DNA from: Sapria himalayana
Taxonomy: Eukaryota > Streptophyta > Magnoliopsida > Malpighiales > Rafflesiaceae
DNA length: 64,000 bases
Reading direction: 5' to 3'
NCBI GenBank assembly: GCA_029783825.1
Contig: JAREIK010001333.1
Span: 211,090-275,089 of the forward strand
The position numbers were made by a program, and so were the translations under genes. The notes beneath the pieces are model-generated. The model was not told where the DNA came from. It saw nothing but the letters and a program-made list of their open reading frames with translations, and searched no databases. The number at the start of each line of letters is the position of its first letter. Within the stretch, counting starts at the first letter, position 1. This document shows, piece by piece, positions 58,134 through 64,000 of the stretch.

Positions 58134-58457
58134 TGTTATTTAAGAACAACAATTCCTTGTTAAAACAAGGAATTCATAAGAACAATAAGCACAGAACAGA
58201 GAAGATGAATAGAAGAGAAGAGAGGAAGAAGAGAGTCGCACGCAGCAGTAGGAAACCAAATAATCAATCAATGAAAAATAATAATGTCCGGCAGCTAGGT
58301 CAAGAAAAAGAAGGAGTGTATATATCCCTTCTAATAATTGAAACAAAGAAAATATTAAAAAAAAAACTTTACAGCTACATATTCAATAAATGCTCATTAA
58401 GGGCTTTATAATTATTTTACTCTAACCTGCTCAACTTAAACGAACATCCCGTCAACA
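58134..58457 (-). repeat. 5' LTR of copia 3
   Basis: 324 bp. Directly abuts the primer-binding site (three-base spacer). Near-identity with the 3' LTR points to a relatively recent insertion compared with copia A. Confidence 0.95.
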
Positions 58458-59937
58458 AACCGTGCAGACGAAATGAAGAATCTGCAAAAGCTAACTATAA
58501 CACGCAACTTCCTATACTGTTCCACCAATTAGTTAACCTAACATACCCTTGTTTTCGCTTATTATGTTATAATATGATATTCTCTTTTTTCTTTAGGTGC
58601 GGGCAGTAGCGATCAGGTTTTCCGTGATTGGAATTCTTTGTATCTGACAGTTCTTACTTTTTATAGATAGTTGATAGAAGCTGGTTATAGAATAAGGCTG
58701 TATTAGCCATATATATGCTGCTCTTGCTTCCTCAATACGCAATCGATCATCTCTAAATAAAAATGTTTTGATATATTGTTTGTCTGTGTCATAGCGGGGA
58801 TGCTGATGTGCGAGTTTCCACACTATCTACTAGATATTGCATCAATCGTTTGAATTTGAAGATCACCAAGAAATGGGACGCTTGGTACTACAAGAAAACC
58901 CAGGTCTACCTGTTAGTTACAATTAGCATTATTTTCATGCAGTTCTTGCTTTTTTTGTTGCATATTATCGTTTCCTGTTATTTTCTTGAATTAATAGGTT
59001 GCAGGATGGGTTCAAGAATATGAGGGTCTAACTTTTCTAACTTTTAGAGGAGCTGGTCACACTATGCCTCTCTTCAAATGGCATGAATCTATCTGGTTGT
59101 ATTTAGATCACAGTTACTTGATACAACAAGGATCACATAAGATGTAAAGATAAATAGAAATTACTAGAAGAAGAAAAAGATACCAAGGAGAGAGAATAAG
59201 CACAATGTCCAATATAAAAAATGATATTCACATAAAAAACATTTGATAAAAATATTGATTATATATTCATAATAAAAAAAATGATAACAGTAAAAAAGCA
59301 ATTTTATTAAAAACAGTAACTAGACACACTTTCATATATTGGTAGAGCAGAGGACCCAATAAAGTTACAGGTCACTATGTAAGCATACACAATGCTGTAG
59401 CTAGAGGTGTCAAATGGGCCGGGCCGGCCAGGCCCAGTTTTTTGGAGCACGAGCGTGCTTTCGTGCCGGGGCAGGCATGGTTAAAAAAAGCTGAGCCGGG
59501 CCCTACGGGCCAGGCCAGGCCATTCGGGGCAGAAAAATTTTTTTTTATAAAATATTAAAAAATATTTAAAATTTTAGATATTGTATAGTTTTATATATTT
59601 ATAATTTTAAAAATGTTAAAATTAAAAATTTATTATAAAAACAAAGTTTAAATTTTTTTTTGTAATGTCAAATTAGTTTAAATTTTATTATAATTATTAA
59701 TTATATAATAAAGTTATTAATTTTTAAATGAAAAATTAAAACAAAAAAAATAAATCAATACATTATGTTAGTAAAAATAAAAATTAAAAAAAACATAAAC
59801 AACACAAATGAAAAATTACCAATCATCCATTTGAAACCGAAGGTCTGAACCAAACAAATTACAGTTTCAACACAACGTACAAACAAAGCGTACAATCAAT
59901 AAAAAAAACATCGAAAACAAAAAATAGTAGATCATCA

Positions 59938-62060
59938 TCAATCGTCAATCGGCATATCATGAGAATCATCAGCCATAACATCAAGATCAGTATCATATGA
60001 ATCATCATCATCGGCAATCAACTCCTCTGCCATCGCAGTGGATGCGACTGCAGTCCCTGTCTTAGTCCCAGCTCCAGCACGATCATGGATGCTAAACCTC
60101 GAATCCTCCCAATCTTTCAAACAAGCCAAGGCCTCAATAATATCTGGACGTAATCTCGATCTCATATCCGAAATCACGTTCACTGTAACAGAAAAAGCAG
60201 ACTCTGATGCTACGCTCGACATCGGAGGAGTCAGTAGATCCCGTGACATCCTAGATAGCACGGGAAAGGTGGACTCATATGATTTCCACCACTGTAATAA
60301 ATTAAGATTCTTAGTATCATAATGTGATAGGATTGAGCAGTAATCGGTATCTAAGTACCGAGACAGCTCGCTCCTATATGATGGTCCACCCTTATGTTTC
60401 CCCCTCGCTAGCTGAAAGGAAAAGTCCTCATCTCCGAATAAGGTATCAATGTCCGTAATCACAGTCTCACCACCACCACCACCATACCTAGTATCGTAGT
60501 ATGTGAACAGGTCAGTCAACTGCTCGTGAATGAACCCTTCAAGTGGGTCTTCCAGGTTCATGCACGAGGAAATGTAAGTCAGAGTGTTTTCTACCCCTTC
60601 CACCTTAACCCTAGGATCCATGCATGCAGCGAGGCAATAAAGATATGGAACGGTGGACCAGTACTTCAAGTACTTGGTTTCCATCTCTGCAACCATATGG
60701 CTAAGTGTCGGGTCAGCTTGATACTTCCTAAACATGCTTCTAATGTTGCATATGTACCAGAGTACAATGCAAGTGATGGGCGTATAAACCGACGAACACA
60801 TGTTCATCGTGTCATAAAAAATCTTCAGGAATTTCATAAATGAAATTCCTGAAGCCCAGTCAGTGTCGTCAATAATAAGTTCGTCACTCCTACTATTGAC
60901 GTAATCGAATATCACGTGTTCGTATCCAACACATGATTCTAACATCAGGTACGTGTAATTCCAACGATGTCTCACATCCGATCGAAATTTCTTCTTCTTA
61001 AGATTCGCAGACAAACAGAGACTACCAAACTCTTGTTGTCTGCGAGGAGTGTGAATATATTTTAGTGCATTACGTATATTATCCAACACGGGGGAACACA
61101 CCTTCATACCCACTTGAACAATCAGGTTAATCACGTGACACATGCATCTGACATGAAAGATCTTTCCTAATGGTGCGTCTTTAATATTCCTAACAAACAT
61201 GTTGATCACTACTCCATTATTAGATACGTTATCGAATGTGACACTAAAAATTTTATTTTGAATTTTATATTCCCTAAAGATTTTCATCATACACTCAAAA
61301 ATGGTCGGGCCATCATGAGGATAAAGAATCTTAGAGGATCCTAAAATTTTTTTATTGATTGTCCTGTTTGAATCTACATAGTGGCTGGTGAGACATGCAT
61401 AAGAAGATTCATCGTGACTTGTCCAGATATCGGACGTCACACACACCACTCCACTATATACCATAAATTCTTTAATTATTTTTTATTTTTCTAACTTATA
61501 TATCTTTAGTATGTCATTCCTAGATGTGGACCTAGGAATCCTATGATAGGCAGGCTGAAAATATGTCTGCATGATGCGCACTACCCTTGGATCTTCCGAA
61601 AATCTGATCGGAAGACCCATCAATGTGATAAGTCTAGCCATGGCGTCTCTACCCAACTCGCTGGACTATATGAAGGGAGTAAACTTTGAGACTGAACTCG
61701 ATTCAGTCTCAAAAAATGCAGTGCCAAGTTGGGTTTGCCTAGGATCTAATGGTCCATGTTTTTTGGTGCATAATTCGGCATGCCTCTTAAGGTGTCAAGT
61801 CCCAAACGAACTCTTACATGTTAAAAGTCTCATACAATATTTACACTGTGTCATTTCTTGTTCCTCACCCCTAATATTTTTTTTTATTATATTAAAATGA
61901 GTCCAAACTATAGAAATCCTCCTAGTTTTTTGTTTTTTAGAAGTTTGGGTTGAGACGACTGTAGAAACCAAAGTTTCAGCAGCCTCAGACCTCTGTGTAA
62001 TATTTTCATTTTCTAAATTTAAATATGTTTCAGTTGTATTTTTTATTTTTTATGATTTTT
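59938..62060 (-). pseudogene. hAT transposase (copy 2), N-terminal part broken, C-terminal part open
   Basis: The minus-strand frame 61464-59938 (508 codons) is open and matches residues about 200-707 of copy 1: VVCVTSDIWTSHDESS (first catalytic Asp), FSVTFDNVSNNG (second Asp), RCMCHVINL, and a complete dimerisation region, TPPMSSVASESAFSVTVNVI, RSRLRPDIIEALACLKDW, with the acidic tail. Upstream (61465-62060) the BED finger is still readable: IVWTHFNIIK, CKYCMRLLTCKS, HLKRHAELC. That part is damaged by stops (GT*HLKRH, FI*SSEL, LEK*KII) and at least one small shift near the start. So this copy keeps what copy 1 loses, and the reverse. Confidence 0.93.
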
Positions 62061-62463
62061 GTTTCTAAGAATAGTTTAATAAAGATAAGATGACTGATTT
62101 TAATTTTTCTTAATTTTGGTCTAGAGAGAGAAACTATAGAGAGCGAAAGTTAAAAAACCGTAAAATAAATTACCCGGTAAAAGCAGCGAGATCAGTCACG
62201 TGCACGGTGCACTGTAGTCAAGCTCTAATATTCAAAACTCAAGTCAAGATTCACAAAAATCCAAGCCGAATGCCAAAATCCCGAGGCCCGAGAGAGAGAA
62301 GCAAGATTTTTGAGAGAGAAATAGAACGATTTGAGAGAATTTATGTTTTTGAAAAACTTAAATGTTAAAGGGAGGGGGGTGGAATTTATAGATTAAAGAT
62401 ATTAATCTTTTATAATAAAAGATATTTTTTTTTAATTTTTTTGAATTTTTTTAATTTTTTAGA

Positions 62464-62640
62464 GGGCAGAATCATGAGGACCGTTGGATTCTGCCCCCTA
62501 GCGGTTGGAGGCGAGATCCAACGGCTGAAAATATATTTTTATATTAATTTTTTTTTCCAGTTGGGGGATCTTGGTTGGTTCGAGCCTCGTGGAAGTACGA
62601 CCGCGGGTCAGGTCCAATCAGACCCAACCCGCGGTCTTTT
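62464..62640. repeat. Conserved hairpins in 5' region of hAT 2
   Basis: GGGCAGAATC/GATTCTGCCC (about 62464-62498), AGCGGTTGG/CCAACGGCT (about 62500-62526) and GACCGCGGGTCAGGTC/GACCCAACCCGCGGTC (62599-62636, loop CAATCA). Same order and spacing as in copy 1, seen from the opposite strand. Confidence 0.82.
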
Positions 62641-62971
62641 TTGTGGGAGGGGCCTAGGTCTATCGTGGGGTAGCCGTAGGCAGTAGGCTTGAGGGACATC
62701 CGGCACTAGACAAACCCATGCCGGTGTGCCGTGCCATGGGCCGAATCGTGCCGGGTCAGGCACGGCACGACACGGCTCGTGCCTAACCCGGGCACTGCAC
62801 GGGCCCGGGCATGGTTTTTTCTCATGCCGGGCCAGCCCAGGCACGGCCGAACCATGCCGTGCCTCGTGCCGGGCCGGGCCGGCCCGGCCCGATTGACACC
62901 TCTAGCTGTAGCCTTATAGTGATGTAGAGCCCAAGTACATCAAATAGAGTGTCCGAGGTCCATTATCAATA

Positions 62972-63451
62972 TTCTTCCCCATTTGATGTAATTTGTTTAA
63001 GTTCTAGCTTTTCTCTTAGGTAGACTAATTTTTCTTTAGGCAATGACTTGGTGAAGATATCAGCTAGTTACTCTTTAGTTCTACAAAAATTAATTTTATT
63101 TCATTAGTTTCAATTGCGTCTTATATAAAATGATATTTAAGGCATATATATTTTATTCTACTATGCAATACAACATCACTAGCTATGGATATAGTGGACT
63201 GATTGTTACATAATATATTAGTCAGCTCTTTTAGAGGTTCATCTAAATTAGTTAGCAATTTTCTCATACATAAAACATGTGATGTTGTTGTTGAAATAAA
63301 GACATATTCAGCTTTAGTAATATATAATGCAAATGTCGATTATTCCTTGGGATGACTAAGATATAGCCATAGTTCCTAGAGTAAAGATATATCAAGAATT
63401 ACTTCGATAATTTATTGGACATATCCCCTAGTCACTATCACAATAACTGGT
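62972..63451 (-). pseudogene. copia 4 RNase H fragment
   Basis: The minus strand reads, with stops and shifts, ITKAEYVFISTTTSHVLCMR, then KLLTNLDEPLKELTNILCNN, QSTISIASDVVLHSRIKYIC and LADIFTKSLPKEKLVYLREK. These are the RNase H end of the polyprotein. They resemble the copia 3 sequence at 54120-53760 closely in order and spacing. The usual 'TTEAEY' is TKAEY. The reading ends at the CACTA terminus. Confidence 0.82.
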
Positions 63452-64000
63452 CACCATAAGAAAATGTTCATTTAACTAGGAATTTTAGCTAGGGATCAAT
63501 CACTAGCTAAATTATGAGGGATTAGCTAGTGTAATAGTAAGAGATTTATGTTTTTTCATAGAAATAAAAATTTGTAATGGATTAGCGACGAAATATTTTC
63601 GTAAATTCCGCTCAAGAAAAGTGGAGAATTTAGCAAATGATTTAGCGATGAATTTTCCTAGCTAATAAAATTCAGAATATAGCGATGGATTTAGCGACGG
63701 AATTTCCCTAGCTAATAAAATTTGGAATTTAGGGATGAATTTAGTGACAAAAAATTCCTTACTAATTACATTCGGAACATAGCGACAGATTTCAGCGATG
63801 GAATTCCTTAGCTAATTACATCCGGAAGATAGCGACGGATTTTAGCGACAGAATTTTCCTAGCAAATTACATCCTGAAATATATCGATGGATTTAGCAAT
63901 GGAATTTTCCTAGCTAATTACATACTGAATATAGCAACCGAATTTAGTGACAGAACTTTTCTATCTAATTACTTCCTGAATATATCGATGAATTTTAGTG
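63452..64000. mobile_element. CACTA transposon end with subterminal repeats
   Basis: Begins CACCATAAGAAAATGTTCAT, one or two changes from the CACTA consensus CACTA(C/G)AAGAAAA. It is followed by a degenerate subterminal array of about 55-62 bp units of the type TTTAGCGACGGAATTTCC, CTAGCTAAT, about six units from 63640 to the window end. Such arrays bind the CACTA transposase in this superfamily. The other end lies outside the window, so the gene content and target duplication are unknown. Confidence 0.82.

Larger units (their letters stand above)
53428..58457 (-). mobile_element. copia element 3, full structure, 5.0 kb
   Basis: LTRs 53428-53747 and 58134-58457 are very similar. Flanks AACTG (53423-53427) and AACCG (58458-58462) match in four of five. 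A perfect primer-binding site, TGGTATCAGAGC (complement of 58119-58130), and a purine tract AATGGGGGGGAC next to the 3' LTR are intact. All domains are in place. The element interrupts an SCPL exon in antisense orientation. It is the best preserved copia here; most damage is nonsense changes. Confidence 0.95.
45440..59095 (+). pseudogene. Serine carboxypeptidase-like (SCPL, peptidase S10) gene split by copia insertions
   Basis: Fragments of one SCPL protein appear in the right order on the plus strand. AVTNLSLQPS (about 45478-45506) resembles 'LPGQP'. Then ALFYWFFEATSNATQTPL (47961-48015), DELFEQLNTIDIYSIYTLVC (48186-48246), DYDTCLENYAKAHYNRVDMK (about 53329-53390), SDQVFRDWNSLYLTVL and LIEAGYRIRLY (58590-58696). 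Next comes SGDADVRVSTLSTRYCI with the catalytic Asp (58794-58903), a GT-AG intron (58904-58997), and VAGWVQEYEGL with RGAGHTMPLF, the catalytic His motif (58998-59073). The active-site Ser motif (GPGCSS) is missing. There are stops, for example R*LIEAG. Three antisense copias split it and a fourth cuts its end. SCPL enzymes are secreted or vacuolar peptidases or acyltransferases. This copy is dead. Confidence 0.82.
59402..62904 (-). mobile_element. hAT element copy 2, 3.5 kb, perfect 8-bp TSD
   Basis: The ends are TAGAGGTGTCAAATGGGCC (59402) and the complement of TAGAGGTGTCAATCGGGCC (62904). The flanks are identical, GCTGTAGC, at 59394-59401 and 62905-62912. Gene orientation is minus. The 5' region shares the hairpins and TATA/pyrimidine patch of copy 1. 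The 3' subterminal part (59420-59530) is shorter and differs from copy 1. It is inserted in the 3' LTR of copia 4. Confidence 0.96.
59096..63451 (-). mobile_element. copia element 4, partial, with hAT in its LTR
   Basis: The 3' LTR spans 59096-62971 but includes hAT copy 2 (59402-62904). Without the hAT and its 8-bp repeat it is about 365 bp. It matches the copia 1 LTR in pattern: CTTGATACAACAAGGATYAC, AATGATATTC, GAGCCCAAGTRCATCAA and CATTATCAATA. RNase H-coding sequence follows from 62972 and is cut at 63452 by a CACTA end. The rest of the element lies beyond the window. Its outer end cuts the last SCPL exon. Confidence 0.85.

Noticed and set aside
62608..62919. Open frames at the 5' end of hAT 2
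   Set aside because: Same subterminal repeat composition as in copy 1.
1..64000. CRISPR array, bacterial operon or organelle-derived DNA
   Set aside because: Repeats are microsatellites or transposon parts; no cas-like, ribosomal or plastid/mitochondrial gene was recognised.

Overview
The window looks like an AT-rich nuclear segment of a flowering plant. The evidence is the mix of elements (PIF/Harbinger, hAT of the BED-finger 'RICESLEEPER' type, CACTA, Ty1/copia, Athila-like Ty3/gypsy, RTE-like LINE, tRNA-like SINE), GT-AG introns of about 75-95 bp, and one host gene family, a plant-type serine carboxypeptidase (SCPL). The species cannot be named from the sequence. No intact host gene is present. 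Almost every coding stretch is a decayed transposable element, so this is probably gene-poor repetitive DNA. Nothing prokaryotic, organellar or CRISPR-like was seen.

Layout. 1-3457: a decayed PIF/Harbinger element with a Myb/SANT ORF and a DDE transposase. 3462-4285: a long pyrimidine tract. 4695-5003: a 309-bp non-autonomous hAT with a perfect 8-bp target duplication. 5004-8640: AT-rich, repeat-derived, with a gag-like remnant on the minus strand. 8640-17800 and 24890-about 37000: the two arms of a large, old, imperfect inverted duplication. Each arm carries the same nested series in mirror order: copia, LINE, SINE, Athila-like gag-protease, non-coding repeat. The roughly 7-kb spacer holds a CACTA 5' part (19399-22022) interrupted by a truncated hAT (22023-about 23765). 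The right-arm copia (30272-38898) was later split by a nearly intact hAT (32235-36032), whose 707-codon transposase has a single nonsense codon. 38899-45500: AT-rich DNA, microsatellites, a smaller inverted and direct repeat complex of LTR-like sequence, and a foldback MITE (44153-44633).

45440-59095: a decayed SCPL gene on the plus strand. Its exons are recognisable in the right order, but they are split by three copia elements (45511-47907, 48303-53203, 53428-58457) and cut at the 3' end by a fourth (from 59096), all in antisense orientation. The fourth copia carries a second hAT inside its LTR (59402-62904, perfect 8-bp duplication), and a CACTA end (63452 to the window edge) lies in its RNase H region.

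The genes do not form a pathway. The story is one of nesting: host gene, then copia insertions, then hAT and CACTA insertions, with decay partly by C-to-T/G-to-A nonsense changes. The most useful observations are the mirror-image duplicated element complex, the multiply interrupted SCPL gene, and the hAT family (two long copies, one truncated copy, one short derivative) with shared terminal repeats and conserved promoter-proximal hairpins.
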